Assembly (NCBI RefSeq): GCF_001590965.1
Contig: NZ_BCTW01000010.1
Coordinates: 62,001-126,000 of the forward strand
Reading direction: 5' to 3'
Source: Novosphingobium lentum NBRC 107847
GTDB taxonomy: Bacteria; Pseudomonadota; Alphaproteobacteria; Sphingomonadales; Sphingomonadaceae
Length of the DNA stretch: 64,000 bases
The notes under the pieces were generated by a model. It made no database searches, was not told the origin of the DNA, and worked only from the letters and a program-made list of their open reading frames with translations. The translations under genes were made by a program, and so were the position numbers. Positions 1 through 8,897 of the stretch are shown here, in pieces. Each line of letters begins with the position of its first letter. The stretch's first letter is position 1.

Positions 1-1209
1 GTTCGATCCGATGAACGCGCGTTCGCCGATGATCGTCTTGTGCTTGAAGTAACCGTCGTAATTGCAGGTGATCGTGCCCGCGCCGATGTTGGCACCGGCG
101 CCAACTTCGGCATCGCCCAGATACGTCAGGTGGTTGGCCTTGGCGCCCTTGCCCAGTGTGGCCGCCTTCATCTCGACGAAATTGCCGATCTTGGACTTTT
201 CTTCCAGCACCGCGCCGGGGCGCAGCCGCGCGAACGGGCCGACTTCCACGCCCTCGGCCAGCCGCGCACCGGCGATGTGGCAGAATGCGTGGATCGTGAC
301 GTGGTCGGCCACCGTCACCCCCGGCCCGAACCACACGTTGGGTTCGACCACCACGTCGCGGCCCAGCACGGTGTCCCAAGCGAACCACACGGTTTCGGGC
401 GCGATCAGCGTGGCGCCGTCGGCCATCGCCATCGCACGGCGGCGCTGCTGCCAGCGGCCTTCCGCTTCGGCCAGTTCGGCGCGGCTGTTGATGCCCGCAA
501 CTTCATCCGCATCGTCGGTCACCACCACCGCGCAGCTGCGCCCATCGAGATTGGCGATGTTGACGATGTCGGTCAGGTAGTATTCGCCTTGCGCGTTCGC
601 GTTGCCGACCCGCGCCAGCAGCGCGAACAGTTCGGTCGAGCGCACCGCCATCAGGCCTGAATTGCACAAGCCGCACGCGCGTTCGGCCTCGGTCGCGTCC
701 TTGTGCTCGACCATCTTGACGATACGCCCGTCATCATGTGCCAGCACGCGCCCGTATTGCAGCGGATCGGCCGGCTCGAAGCCGAGCACCACCACCGCCG
801 GCGCATCCGCCTCATGCAACCGGTCGAGCATCGCGCGCATCGTCTGCGGGCGCACGAACGGCACATCACCGTACAGGATCAGCACATCGCCGGAAAAACC
901 CGCAAGCGCGCCTTGCGCCTGTTGCACCGCGTGGCCGGTGCCGTGCTGCGGATCCTGCACCGCGATGGTCGCGGTGTTGCCCAGCGCGCGTTCGAGCTGG
1001 TCGCGTCCGTGCCCGGCGACCACCACGGTGCGTTCGGGCGCAAGTTCGCCCGCCGAGCCAATCAGCTGGAGCAGCATCGGGCGCCCGGCGATGGGGTGGA
1101 GCACTTTGTGCACGTCGCTTTTCATGCGCGTGCCTTTGCCGGCGGCGAGGATCACGATGGCCAGCGCGGGGGCTGGCGGAGTGGCGGCAGCGGGAGTCGG
1201 TTCGGTCAT
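1..1209 (-). CDS. glmU: Bifunctional UDP-GlcNAc pyrophosphorylase / GlcN-1-P acetyltransferase (partial, 3' end cut)
   Basis: Makes UDP-N-acetylglucosamine for peptidoglycan and lipid A in the cytoplasm by acetylating glucosamine-1-phosphate and then adding UMP. The reading frame runs from an ATG at 1209 to the window edge, giving 403 codons. An Ala/Pro-rich leader is followed by the nucleotidyltransferase signature LAAGKGTRM near residue 21, the uridylyltransferase domain, and a left-handed beta-helix rich in hexapeptide repeats. The visible part stops at GERAFIGSN, so about 50 C-terminal residues are missing compared with the usual 450-460. It is divergent from gph across a 61-bp gap. Function is assigned from family motifs and I am confident of it. 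Confidence 0.95.
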   Translation of the reverse strand, partial: MTEPTPAAATPPAPALAIVILAAGKGTRMKSDVHKVLHPIAGRPMLLQLIGSAGELAPERTVVVAGHGRDQLERALGNTATIAVQDPQHGTGHAVQQAQGALAGFSGDVLILYGDVPFVRPQTMRAMLDRLHEADAPAVVVLGFEPADPLQYGRVLAHDDGRIVKMVEHKDATEAERACGLCNSGLMAVRSTELFALLARVGNANAQGEYYLTDIVNIANLDGRSCAVVVTDDADEVAGINSRAELAEAEGRWQQRRRAMAMADGATLIAPETVWFAWDTVLGRDVVVEPNVWFGPGVTVADHVTIHAFCHIAGARLAEGVEVGPFARLRPGAVLEEKSKIGNFVEMKAATLGKGAKANHLTYLGDAEVGAGANIGAGTITCNYDGYFKHKTIIGERAFIGSN

Positions 1210-1270
1210 GCGCGGCTCTGTGCCAGCAAATGCTTGCCGATTCCACAATCCAGCGGCAGGGCGCACCGGG

Positions 1271-1942
1271 ATGGACTCATTTCCTTTTAGTATCGTCGGT
1301 TTCGACCTCGACGGCACGCTGCTCGACACCCGAGCCGACATCGGCGCGGCGCTCAATCATGCCCTGGAGATCGCCGGGCGCCCGCTTGTCCCGGTCGAGC
1401 ATGTCGCCCGGTTGATCGGCGGCGGCGTAGGCCAGACGTTGCGCGCCGCACTCGCCGAATCGGGCGGGATCGTGGAGGCGGAGGTGCCCGCGCTCCAGGC
1501 CGCGCTGCTCGACTACTATGCGCAGAACATCGCGGTGCACACGCGGCTGTTCGCGGGCGGGGAGGCGATGCTAGCCGATCTGGCGGAGCGGGGCGCAAAG
1601 CTGGCGGTGGTCACCAACAAGCAGGAAGCGCTGGCGGTGCGGGTGATCGAGGAACTCGGCCTTGCCGACCATTTCTTCACGGTAATCGGCGGCGACACGA
1701 TGGGTCCGGGCCGCGCCAAGCCCGCCCCCGACCCGATCCACGAGATGATCCGCCGCGCCGGGGATGCAGGCCGCGCCGCGTTCGTAGGCGATACGACATA
1801 CGACATCGGCGCAGCGCGCGCGGCGGGCGTGCCGGTCATCGCGGTGCGGTTCGGCTTCCACGACGTGCCGCCCGACGAGCTTGGCGCAGACGCGGTCATC
1901 GCGCATTTCGACGAGCTGGTGCCCGCGCTGCAAGACTTGTGA
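1271..1942 (+). CDS. gph: Phosphoglycolate phosphatase, HAD family
   Basis: Dephosphorylates 2-phosphoglycolate, or a similar small sugar phosphate, in the cytoplasm. The 223-residue protein has all HAD motifs: FDLDGTLLDT at 11-20 with nucleophile Asp12 and acid Asp14, a Thr in VVTNK, the Lys of RAKPAPDP, and FVGDTTYD. A helical cap domain lies between motifs I and II. The open frame extends far upstream, but that part is antisense to glmU. The ATG at 1271 puts the nucleophile at the normal distance from the N-terminus. Related HAD phosphatases look alike, so substrate is inferred from family resemblance. Confidence 0.88.
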   Translation: MDSFPFSIVGFDLDGTLLDTRADIGAALNHALEIAGRPLVPVEHVARLIGGGVGQTLRAALAESGGIVEAEVPALQAALLDYYAQNIAVHTRLFAGGEAMLADLAERGAKLAVVTNKQEALAVRVIEELGLADHFFTVIGGDTMGPGRAKPAPDPIHEMIRRAGDAGRAAFVGDTTYDIGAARAAGVPVIAVRFGFHDVPPDELGADAVIAHFDELVPALQDL

Positions 1943-1943
1943 T

Positions 1944-2020
1944 TCCCCGCCAAGGCGGGGACCTCAGGCCTTGGCAAAGCTACCGTCCCGCCGCCTGAGG
2001 TCCCCGCCTTCGCGGGGACT
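1944..2020. repeat. Intergenic inverted repeat (CCCCGCC/GGCGGGG family)
   Basis: Two small GC-rich hairpins, at 1945-1960 and 2002-2017, are held in an outer inverted repeat: ACCTCAGGC at 1961-1969 pairs with GCCTGAGGT at 1993-2001. It lies between the convergent gph and porin genes. A relative occurs at 21854-21929. It resembles the REP-like elements scattered in sphingomonad genomes and may also stop transcription from both sides, although neither hairpin has a T tract. Confidence 0.7.
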
Positions 2021-2029
2021 CAGCTACAA

Positions 2030-3469
2030 TCAGAAGTCGAACTGCGCGCGCATGCCCAAGGCGTTGGCGGTATAGTTCCTGGCCGCTCCGGCGGGAACCG
2101 CGGCATCGTCAATCCACACGTGCCCGTAGTTCACGATGAACCGCACGTAGTCGGTCGGGATCCACAGCAGCGAGGCACCCGCGATCTGCTGGCGCCCGCC
2201 GACGATCCCGGCGTCGTTGAGATCGAGCCAGTCGTAGCGCAAGTTCATCTGGATCGCGCCAAGCCCGCCTTTGTCCACGCCATTCTTCGGCCTGATCCGG
2301 TCATAGACGCCGCCCTTGTAGGCGGAAGAATCGCCCTTGGTCAGCAGCATGCCGACTTCGGCATAGCCGCCGTTGAACGTCGGGTTGGCCAGGCCCGAAC
2401 GCGTCGCGGTCAGCCAGTGGCTTTCCGCCGTCGCGTGGAACGGGCCGATGATATACGCGCCTTCCAGCCCGAAGCTGCGCTCCCCGTCGGCGGTGAAGGC
2501 CTTGGTGTCGATCAGGCGCAAGTCGGTAGTGTGCAGAAACGGGCGGGCGTTGTAGCGCGCGGTCGCCTGCAGGTCCTTGAACTTGCGGAAATGCGCCGAC
2601 CCGCCGAGGTGGAGCTGACCGCCGCCCACTTTGGGCATGAACACCACACGCCCGTCGATGCTGTAGCTATTGTCGGTGTCGCTGTTGAGCGTGGCGGCAT
2701 CGTCGGTGAACACGCCACCCTGCACCAGCACGTCCTTGTCGAGCCAGGCCGCGCTGAAGCCAATGCGCCGTTCGAACCCGAACGCTGTGGAAAATGCCGC
2801 GCGTTCCTGGAAGCTGGTGAACAAGTCGGAGGTCATTTCCTCCAGCCCCCAGAACGGCTTTTGCTGGCCGGCCGTGAGCGTCAGCCGCGCGTTGGGCTTC
2901 CAGGTCAGGTACAAGTCGGTGAGGTTGACCGAACTGGCGGCGAAATCGGCTTCGACCCGATAGCCGAAGTTGCCGGGAATCGTGCCGTCAACGCCAAGGT
3001 AGGCGCGCCGGAATTCGCTGGCGAAGCCCGTTTCCTTGCTGCCCAGCGCCTTGGGGGCGCTCAACGAGCCGACGTCGATCTGCACCCTGCCACGCGGCTT
3101 GAAACTCCATGTGCCGGCCTTGGGATTCTTGGGATCGACCGCCGCTTCCAGCTTGGGCGCGCCGTCCCAGGTAATCTTCGTTTCAGGCTTCGCGCTGACG
3201 GTCGGCGCGTTGGCGGCCTGAGCGGCGGCGATCTGCGCGGGAACGGCGGCCACGGCGGTGCTGGCGGCATCGGCCCGCGCCTGGGCATTGGCCAGCTGGT
3301 TCTGCAACACCGAGATCTGGCCCTGCATCGCCTGCATCTGCTGCTGCATCTGCACGATCTGCGCCTGCATCGCCGCCAGATCCCTGGCATTCTGTGCGCT
3401 GGCGGGCACGGCCCAGCCCAGCGAGCACGACATGGCGACAAGCGAGACACGGCGCGCAATCATATTCAT
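2030..3469 (-). CDS. OprP/OprO-family outer-membrane porin
   Basis: Predicted outer-membrane beta-barrel of the phosphate/polyphosphate-selective porin family. The 479-residue product begins with a signal peptide ending in PASAQ, then a Gln-rich coiled coil at about residues 30-65 that probably trimerises in the periplasm. A barrel of alternating amphipathic strands follows, ending in the aromatic residue QFDF needed for Bam-dependent assembly. A TTG at 3478 could also start the frame, but GGGGAA lies 9 nt before the ATG at 3469, which I prefer. A set of TGACGGT repeats with 11-bp phasing lies upstream, suggesting control by PhoB. Ion specificity cannot be read from the sequence. Confidence 0.87.
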   Translation of the reverse strand: MNMIARRVSLVAMSCSLGWAVPASAQNARDLAAMQAQIVQMQQQMQAMQGQISVLQNQLANAQARADAASTAVAAVPAQIAAAQAANAPTVSAKPETKITWDGAPKLEAAVDPKNPKAGTWSFKPRGRVQIDVGSLSAPKALGSKETGFASEFRRAYLGVDGTIPGNFGYRVEADFAASSVNLTDLYLTWKPNARLTLTAGQQKPFWGLEEMTSDLFTSFQERAAFSTAFGFERRIGFSAAWLDKDVLVQGGVFTDDAATLNSDTDNSYSIDGRVVFMPKVGGGQLHLGGSAHFRKFKDLQATARYNARPFLHTTDLRLIDTKAFTADGERSFGLEGAYIIGPFHATAESHWLTATRSGLANPTFNGGYAEVGMLLTKGDSSAYKGGVYDRIRPKNGVDKGGLGAIQMNLRYDWLDLNDAGIVGGRQQIAGASLLWIPTDYVRFIVNYGHVWIDDAAVPAGAARNYTANALGMRAQFDF

Positions 3470-3506
3470 CCGAGACAATTCCCCATTGAGACGTTGCGCC
3501 GCCCTA

Positions 3507-3546
3507 TGACGGTTTGGTTACACTTATTTGACGGTCCACTGACGGT
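3507..3546 (-). promoter_or_regulatory. Candidate Pho box (PhoB operator) of the porin gene
   Basis: TGACGGT occurs at 3507, 3529 and 3540, and a weaker TTACACT at 3518. These form four heptamers at exact 11-bp spacing. On the strand of the porin this reads ACCGTCA-N4-ACCGTCA, close to the CTGTCAT-N4-CTGTCAT layout of PhoB sites. The block lies about 40 bp before the porin start, where a PhoB site would replace the -35 element. Repeat and spacing are seen directly; PhoB binding is inferred. Confidence 0.6.
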
Positions 3547-3656
3547 CATGTCGCGAACGCCTCTCCTCATTTCCTAGAGAGTTGCCAGCCGCCGGGCAAC
3601 GTGGCATCGGCGGCCCGGTTAATCGCCCGGTCAGGGCGCTGATCGTGGAGCTGACG

Positions 3657-4565
3657 ATGACCATTTCCTTCCAAGACCGTGTCGCCATAGTGACCGGCGC
3701 CGGCGGCGGCCTGGGTCGCGCCTATGCGCTCGAACTCGCGCGGCGCGGCGCCAAAGTGGTCGTCAACGATCTGGGCGCATCGCGCGATGGCACCGGCCAT
3801 TCGGATGCTGCGCTAAAGGTGGTCGAGGAAATCGAGGCGGCGGGCGGCACCGCCATGTCGAACGGCGGATCGGTGAGCGAATACGAACAGATGGCCGAAA
3901 TGGTCGCCAAGGCCAAGGAAGCCTGGGGCGGCGTCCACATCCTGATCAACAACGCCGGCATTCTGCGCGACAAAAGCTTTGCCAAGATGGAGCCGGCCGA
4001 TTTTGAGCTGGTGGTGAAAGTCCACCTGGTCGGTTCGGCGTTCGCGACCAAGGCGTGCTGGGACCTGATGCGCGAGCAGAACTATGGCCGCATCCTGATG
4101 ACCGCATCCTCCACCGGACTGTTCGGCAACTTCGGTCAGGCAAACTACGGCGCGGCCAAGGCAGGCCTGATGGGCCTGACGAAGACGCTGTACCTCGAAG
4201 GCGCGAAGAACAACATCAAGGTCAATACGCTGGTGCCGGTGGCAGCCACGCGCATGACCGCCGACATTCTGCCCGAAGAAGCGTTCAAGCTATTCGCGCC
4301 CGAAAACGTCGCGCCCGCCGCGCTGTTCCTGGTGTCCGAAGACGCCCCCAGCAATGCCATCGTCGGCGCGGGTGCGGGCGCATACCACGGGGCCTGGGTT
4401 TCGATGAACGAACCCACCTTCCTGGCTCCCGCCGACCGCACCGTCGAAGGCGTGGCCGCGGCATGGAGCAAAATTGCCGACCGCAGCAGCGATTTCGTGC
4501 CCGCCTCGGGTTCGGAACAGAGCGGCGCGATCGTCGCCCTGATCCAGAAAGCCATGGCCGGCTGA
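3657..4565 (+). CDS. SDR, (3R)-hydroxyacyl-CoA dehydrogenase-like (MFE-2 type)
   Basis: NAD(P)-dependent short-chain dehydrogenase of 302 residues. It has the nucleotide loop TGAGGGLGRAYA at the N-terminus, VNDLGASRDG after beta-2, NNAGILRDKSF in the middle and YGAAKAG as the catalytic Tyr-x-x-x-Lys. The GLGRAYAL and NDLG signatures are typical of the hydroxyacyl-CoA dehydrogenase unit of multifunctional enzyme type 2, so a role in beta-oxidation of acyl-CoA is likely. The C-terminal tail (about 60 residues) is longer than in classical SDRs, as in that group. The ATG at 3657 follows GGAGCTGACG. It stands alone, divergent from the porin. Confidence 0.82.
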   Translation: MTISFQDRVAIVTGAGGGLGRAYALELARRGAKVVVNDLGASRDGTGHSDAALKVVEEIEAAGGTAMSNGGSVSEYEQMAEMVAKAKEAWGGVHILINNAGILRDKSFAKMEPADFELVVKVHLVGSAFATKACWDLMREQNYGRILMTASSTGLFGNFGQANYGAAKAGLMGLTKTLYLEGAKNNIKVNTLVPVAATRMTADILPEEAFKLFAPENVAPAALFLVSEDAPSNAIVGAGAGAYHGAWVSMNEPTFLAPADRTVEGVAAAWSKIADRSSDFVPASGSEQSGAIVALIQKAMAG

Positions 4566-4706
4566 ACCCGGCGGCACAACGCCTCTGATCGTTGGGAAAA
4601 CGCGGGAACCTGTGCTGACTTGATCGGTTGGCCCCGTACCGTCGATGATGCTCGAGCATTCGGGGGCTGAGAGACAATCTGTGCTCCCGCTCGGGTGGGA
4701 GGTCCA

Positions 4707-5084
4707 ATGTTCGGCGCCAAGACCATACTGATCGTCGAGGACGAGACGCTGATCGCAATGGACCTGGCCGCCGCCGTCGTGGAGCTGGACGGCGAAGTGG
4801 TCGGGCCGCTGGCCACGGTGCGCGAAGCCCTGCTGCTGATCGACAGTCAGGTCGTGGCCGCAGCGATCCTCGACGCCCGGTTGCAGGATCGCGACATCAC
4901 GCCGGTCGCGCTGCGGCTGGCGGAATGCGGCATTCCGTTCGTCGTCCACTCCGCCACCGGCCTGCCCACCGAAGTTGCCGCGCGGTGCCCCGACGTGCCC
5001 GTGCTGATCAAACCCACGCCCGCGCTGGCCGTGGTCAAACGGCTGTGGGACGAGATCCAGAAGCAGGGCAACGCGCCGGACTGA
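4707..5084 (+). CDS. Single-domain response regulator
   Basis: A stand-alone receiver domain of 125 residues with no output domain. Acidic residues Glu11 and Asp12, the likely phosphoacceptor Asp56 (AAILDARLQ), Ser82 (HSATG) and Lys102 (LIKPTP) are all in place. The protein should therefore take phosphate from a histidine kinase and act by protein contact. The ATG at 4707 has a perfect GGGAGG ribosome site four bases upstream; an in-frame GTG at 4695 is less likely. No kinase or phosphotransferase is nearby. Small receivers of this type in sphingomonads often sit in stress or hybrid-kinase relays, but the partner is unknown here. Confidence 0.85.
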   Translation: MFGAKTILIVEDETLIAMDLAAAVVELDGEVVGPLATVREALLLIDSQVVAAAILDARLQDRDITPVALRLAECGIPFVVHSATGLPTEVAARCPDVPVLIKPTPALAVVKRLWDEIQKQGNAPD

Positions 5085-5189
5085 ACCAGGGCGTCGCGGC
5101 ATTTGCTGATGCCTGGCGTTGGTCGTTGACGCTTTTTCTTGGCCGCGCCCTGCAGTCACGCCTAAAGCGGCGAAAAGGGAGACAGCGCG

Positions 5190-5429
5190 ATGATGGGAAT
5201 GGGTGAGGGCGATTGCCCGATTGAATTCAACTTCGACCCGGCCACGTTCAAGATCGGCGATCTGGTCAGCTATCGCGTGACTGGCAGCCTGGAAGGCTTC
5301 CCGTTCGCGGGCAAGCTGGTCGAAGTGCACGACGACCACGTGGTGATCCTGCAGGACGAGAACGACCCGGCCAGCGCGATGCGTGGCACGCGCGAAAGCC
5401 GGCCCGTGGTGGATGAAAGCGAGATCTAG
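5190..5429 (+). CDS. Small acidic protein of unknown function
   Basis: A 79-residue acidic protein with no signal peptide or membrane segment. The middle (FKIGDLVSYRVTGSLEGFPFAGKLVEVHDDHVVI) reads like a short beta-barrel with alternating strands, such as an SH3- or KOW-like fold; this is only a structural guess. The start at 5190 follows AAGGGAGACA. It ends 4 nt inside the convergent MFS gene. I do not recognise a named family. Base composition matches the neighbours, so it is probably a native gene. Confidence 0.6.
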   Translation: MMGMGEGDCPIEFNFDPATFKIGDLVSYRVTGSLEGFPFAGKLVEVHDDHVVILQDENDPASAMRGTRESRPVVDESEI

Positions 5430-6604
5430 GCGGGTTCCGCCAGCCCGGGTTGCGCTGCGGCTTGCGCATACCAGTGCCGCAACATCAGCGTGATCGCTGA
5501 AACCGCCGCCAGCCCCAGCAGGATCGGCAGCCGGAACCCTGCCCCCAGTTGCAGCGCAGCCGCCGCGATCAGGCAGGCGCCGGCGCAACCGAGATCCCAG
5601 CCGCCCTCGGTCGCCATCGCGAAGCGCAGCACGCATGCCGATCGCTGCGCCATGCCGTACAGCGGGGATAGCAGCGCGGTGGCGGCCATCGGCGTGACCA
5701 GCGCGCCCAGTGCCGTCGCCCCCACCGCCGCCATGGGCGAGGCAAATGCCAGCGCCTTGATCGCGATCGCCAACGCCGCCGCGCCATAGGCCAGCACCAG
5801 CGTGCGGCGCCCCTCGCCGCTGTCGATCAGCCGACCGATCAGCAGGCTGCCCGCCGCCGCGACCAGCCCGGCCAGCGCCATGGCTCCGCCGAACGCTTCG
5901 AACCGTTCGCCCAGCGACACGAACAGCGCCATGTTCCACACCACCCCCGCGCATCCCGCATGCAGCCCTTCGGCAAAGTACAGGCGGCGGGCAAAGCGCG
6001 TGAGCACCACGGCAGACGGCGCGGCGGGCGCAACGTCGCGCACCACCGCCGGGTTGGGAGCGGTCAGCAGCGGCAGCGCGGCGGCGGCCTGCACCAGCGC
6101 GACGACGACGAAGCCGATGCGGGGGCCCGCCGATACCAGCAGCAACCCGCCGGTGATCGGCGCGACGATCGCGACGATCGCGGTCGCCGCCTGCTGGATG
6201 CTCACCTGCCGACCGCGCGCCGCGCTGTCGCCCACCGCCGAAACGAACGCATGGTAGCTGGTCCAGTAGAGCACGCTGCCCAGCCCCGAGACGAACAGGT
6301 AGAACCCCAACATCGGCCCGATGCCGGTGACCGACGGCAGCAGCAGATAGCCCACGGTCCGCACCGCCACGCCCAGCGCCAGCACGTTGCGCAAGCCCAT
6401 CCGCTTGGCCAGCGGCAGCACCGCGCCGCGCAAGGCAAAGCGTGACAGCAGCAGCAGTGCAAAGCTCGCCAGCGCGAGCGGCACCGGCACGCCCTGCCTG
6501 ACCAGGAACGCGTTCACGAAGAGCCCGCCGCTGTTTTCGGCAAACGATTGCAACGCAACGTGCGCGTAAACCTTGCGGATCGTGCTCTGGCCGGATGCTG
6601 CCAT
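5426..6604 (-). CDS. MFS transporter
   Basis: Integral membrane protein of 392 residues with about twelve hydrophobic segments in two bundles of six, as in the major facilitator superfamily. The loop after segment 2 (RGAVLPLAKRMGLRN) is a degenerate form of the MFS A motif. The second half begins near RFARRLYFAEGLH. I chose the ATG at 6604 (MAASGQSTIRK) because the upstream open frame is antisense to purN and lacks character. It lies 11 bp after the purN-mmcQ stop and probably shares that transcript. Substrate unknown; the purine context does not prove a purine link. Confidence 0.78.
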   Translation of the reverse strand: MAASGQSTIRKVYAHVALQSFAENSGGLFVNAFLVRQGVPVPLALASFALLLLSRFALRGAVLPLAKRMGLRNVLALGVAVRTVGYLLLPSVTGIGPMLGFYLFVSGLGSVLYWTSYHAFVSAVGDSAARGRQVSIQQAATAIVAIVAPITGGLLLVSAGPRIGFVVVALVQAAAALPLLTAPNPAVVRDVAPAAPSAVVLTRFARRLYFAEGLHAGCAGVVWNMALFVSLGERFEAFGGAMALAGLVAAAGSLLIGRLIDSGEGRRTLVLAYGAAALAIAIKALAFASPMAAVGATALGALVTPMAATALLSPLYGMAQRSACVLRFAMATEGGWDLGCAGACLIAAAALQLGAGFRLPILLGLAAVSAITLMLRHWYAQAAAQPGLAEPA

Positions 6605-6615
6605 GACCGGGCGGT

Positions 6616-7554
6616 TCAGAAGTCGAGCATGGCGGCGAGGCGCCGGGGCGCGATCGCCCGCCAGCTGCGCGCGAGCCATTCGCCGATCGCATCCCAGTCG
6701 GTATCGCCCAGATCCAGCCGGATCGCGATCCAGTCGTTGCCGAAGTAGGCGGGCCGGTAATAGCGCGCCGGATCATTCTCGATCAGTTGCAGCTGTTCGT
6801 CGATGCCGCTGATCTTGACCAGCAGCGCGACTTTGCCGTCGCCGTGGTGATCGTTGGAAACATAGGCGAACTTCTTGCCTTTGATCACGCCGAAGCAGGG
6901 CATCCCGTGCGAGACGACTTCGTCGGCCTCGGGCAGCGCCAGCGCCCGTTCGCGCACGTTGTCGATCAGGCTGGCGGGGGAGCTGCACTGGCTGACCAGC
7001 GCGGCCAGGCAACGACCGTAGAGCTGGTGCTCGGCGATCAGCACCCGCGCGGCGAGCGTGTCGGCGGTATCGCCGGGCAGGATCGCCACCGCCGTCTGGC
7101 CCAGCAGCGGACCATCGTCGAGTTCCGCCGTCACGAGATGGACCGAGCAGCCGCCGTGCGAATCGCCCGCCGCCAGCGCGCGCTCGTGCGTGTGCAGCCC
7201 GGTATATTTCGGCAGCAGCGAGGGGTGGATGTTGATCATCCGCCCTTCCCACCGCGCCACGAACCCGGGCGAGAGGATGCGCATGTAGCCCGCCAGCGCG
7301 ATCGCCTGCGCGCCCGCTTGCAATACTTGCGCTTCCATCGCCGCGTCGTGTTCGGCGCGCTTCATGCCCTGGTGGGGCAGCGCGAACGTCGCCACGCCTT
7401 CCGCCGCCGCCAGTCTCAGCCCGTCGGCATCGGGGTTGTTCGAGAGCACGAGCGCAATCTCGTAGGGGCAGTCGTCGGCCCGGCTGGCGTACAGCAGCGC
7501 GGCCATGTTGGTGCCGCTGCCCGAGATGAACACCGCGACGGGGGTGCGGCTCAT
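6616..7554 (-). CDS. purN: Phosphoribosylglycinamide formyltransferase fused to MmcQ/YjbR domain
   Basis: The N-terminal ~190 residues are GAR transformylase, which moves a formyl group from 10-formyl-THF to glycinamide ribonucleotide in purine synthesis. Visible marks are FISGSGTNM at the start, INIHPSLLPKYTGLHTH with the catalytic Asn-x-His, and LDDGPLLGQ with the catalytic Asp. Residues ~196-312 form a second domain with GMPCFGVIKGKKFAYVSNDHHG and YFGNDWIAIRLD, typical of MmcQ/YjbR (CyaY-like fold, DNA-binding suspected). At 312 residues it is about 110 longer than ordinary PurN, and the join is in frame without a break. It lies downstream of purM on the same strand. Confidence 0.92.
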   Translation of the reverse strand: MSRTPVAVFISGSGTNMAALLYASRADDCPYEIALVLSNNPDADGLRLAAAEGVATFALPHQGMKRAEHDAAMEAQVLQAGAQAIALAGYMRILSPGFVARWEGRMINIHPSLLPKYTGLHTHERALAAGDSHGGCSVHLVTAELDDGPLLGQTAVAILPGDTADTLAARVLIAEHQLYGRCLAALVSQCSSPASLIDNVRERALALPEADEVVSHGMPCFGVIKGKKFAYVSNDHHGDGKVALLVKISGIDEQLQLIENDPARYYRPAYFGNDWIAIRLDLGDTDWDAIGEWLARSWRAIAPRRLAAMLDF

Positions 7555-7570
7555 GTCCGTGACCTCGATT

Positions 7571-7660
7571 TGTCATGCTGAACTTGTTTCAGCATCCATT
7601 CCTCCTGTCGCACGACCTGAGTCTGGGGCACGATGGATCCTGAAACAAGTTCAGGATGAC
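7571..7660. repeat. Inverted repeat between purN and purM
   Basis: The arm TGTCATGCTGAACTTGTTTC at 7571 and the arm ending CAGGATGAC at 7660 are imperfect inverted copies of a ~30-bp unit (CTGAACTTGTTTCAGGATCCAT type), separated by about 30 bp. It lies within the purM-purN gap on the transcribed strand, so it would form a long mRNA hairpin there. It belongs to the class of dispersed intergenic repeats common in sphingomonads. Confidence 0.75.
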
Positions 7661-7664
7661 GAAA

Positions 7665-8789
7665 TCAGGCGTTGTGCGTCGCGTCCCACGGCGCGCGCGC
7701 GCTCCAGGTTTCGGTGCTGCCGGTCACGGTGCAGCCTTTGTCGCCCGCCACGATCGTGCCGATGCGGAACACCGTTTCGCCCGCCGCCGCCAGATCGCGC
7801 GACACGCCGTCCGCCTCGTCCGGCGCGACCGCCAGCACCATGCCGATGCCGCAGTTGAACGTGCGCGCCATTTCGCCGGGCTCGATGTTGCCCTGCGCCT
7901 GCAGGAACGCCATCAGCCGGGGTTGCTCCCAGCTGTCGGCGTCGATCCGGGCGTGCAGGCCCGCAGGCAGCACGCGCGGCACGTTCTCCAGCAGTCCGCC
8001 GCCGGTGATGTGCGCCAGCGCGTGGATGCGGGCGGGATTGCCGTCGTGCGGACGCACCAGTGGCAGCAGGCTTTTCACATAGATCCGCGTCGGCTCGATC
8101 AGGATGTCGATCAGCAGCCGCTCATTGTCGAACAGCGCCGGGCGGTCGAGCTTCCAGCCTTTGTCCGCCGCCAGCCGGCGCACCAGCGAATAGCCGTTGG
8201 AATGCACGCCCGACGATGCCAGCCCCAGCAACACGTCACCCGCCGCCACGGTGCTGCCGGTCAACTGTTCGCCGCGCTCTACCGCGCCGACGCAGAATCC
8301 CGCGAGATCATAGTCGCCCGAGGCATACATCCCCGGCATTTCCGCCGTCTCGCCGCCGATCAGCGCGCACCCGGCGATCTTGCAGCCTTCGGCGATCGAG
8401 GCCACGACTCGCTCCGCGACGCCGTTATCGAGTTTCCCGGTCGCGAAATAATCGAGGAAGAACAACGGTTCCGCCCCCTGCACGATCAGGTCGTTGACGC
8501 ACATCGCGACCAGATCGATGCCGATCGCGTCGTGGCGGTCATGGTCGATCGCCAGCTTGACCTTGGTGCCCACGCCGTCGTTGGCGGCGACCAGCAGCGG
8601 GTCGGTGTATCCGGCGGCGCGTGGATCGAAAAATCCGCCGAATCCCCCCAGTTCCGCGTCGGCGCCGGGCCGCGCAGTGGCCTTGGCCAGCGGGCCGATC
8701 GCCTTGACCAGCGCATTGCCGGCGGCGATCGAGACTCCGGCGGCCTCATAACTGTAGGATTTGGGCGGCTGTTTGCTATCGGATGACAT
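7665..8789 (-). CDS. purM: Phosphoribosylformylglycinamidine cyclo-ligase (AIR synthetase)
   Basis: Closes the imidazole ring in purine synthesis, turning FGAM and ATP into AIR. The 374-residue protein carries [15 protein letters not shown] at the N-terminus, GGFGGFFDP, the nucleotide-binding stretch [33 protein letters not shown], and the late [15 protein letters not shown], all characteristic of PurM. Length is slightly above the usual ~345 because of an N-terminal and a C-terminal extension. It heads a purM-purN transcript on the minus strand, divergent from the DUF2066-hdaA run; this arrangement is common in alphaproteobacteria. Confidence 0.96.
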   Translation of the reverse strand: MSSDSKQPPKSYSYEAAGVSIAAGNALVKAIGPLAKATARPGADAELGGFGGFFDPRAAGYTDPLLVAANDGVGTKVKLAIDHDRHDAIGIDLVAMCVNDLIVQGAEPLFFLDYFATGKLDNGVAERVVASIAEGCKIAGCALIGGETAEMPGMYASGDYDLAGFCVGAVERGEQLTGSTVAAGDVLLGLASSGVHSNGYSLVRRLAADKGWKLDRPALFDNERLLIDILIEPTRIYVKSLLPLVRPHDGNPARIHALAHITGGGLLENVPRVLPAGLHARIDADSWEQPRLMAFLQAQGNIEPGEMARTFNCGIGMVLAVAPDEADGVSRDLAAAGETVFRIGTIVAGDKGCTVTGSTETWSARAPWDATHNA

Positions 8790-8897
8790 GGTGCGCAGCG
8801 CCTAACGCTTTACGGCTTGGATTTCCACGCCCGTTTCGGCAAAAGCGCGCGCGAAAGGTCGTCCCGGTTCCGGGAGGACCGATGAGAGGGTTTGTAC

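Noticed and set aside
4707..5429. The receiver gene and the following 79-residue gene as a two-component pair
   Set aside because: There is no kinase or output domain and the two are 105 bp apart with separate ribosome sites.
4290..6776. Open frame of 828 codons on the minus strand
   Set aside because: Runs antisense or out of frame to the SDR, the receiver gene, MFS and purN; Arg/Gly/Ala-rich text without domains, as expected from GC-rich shadow frames.
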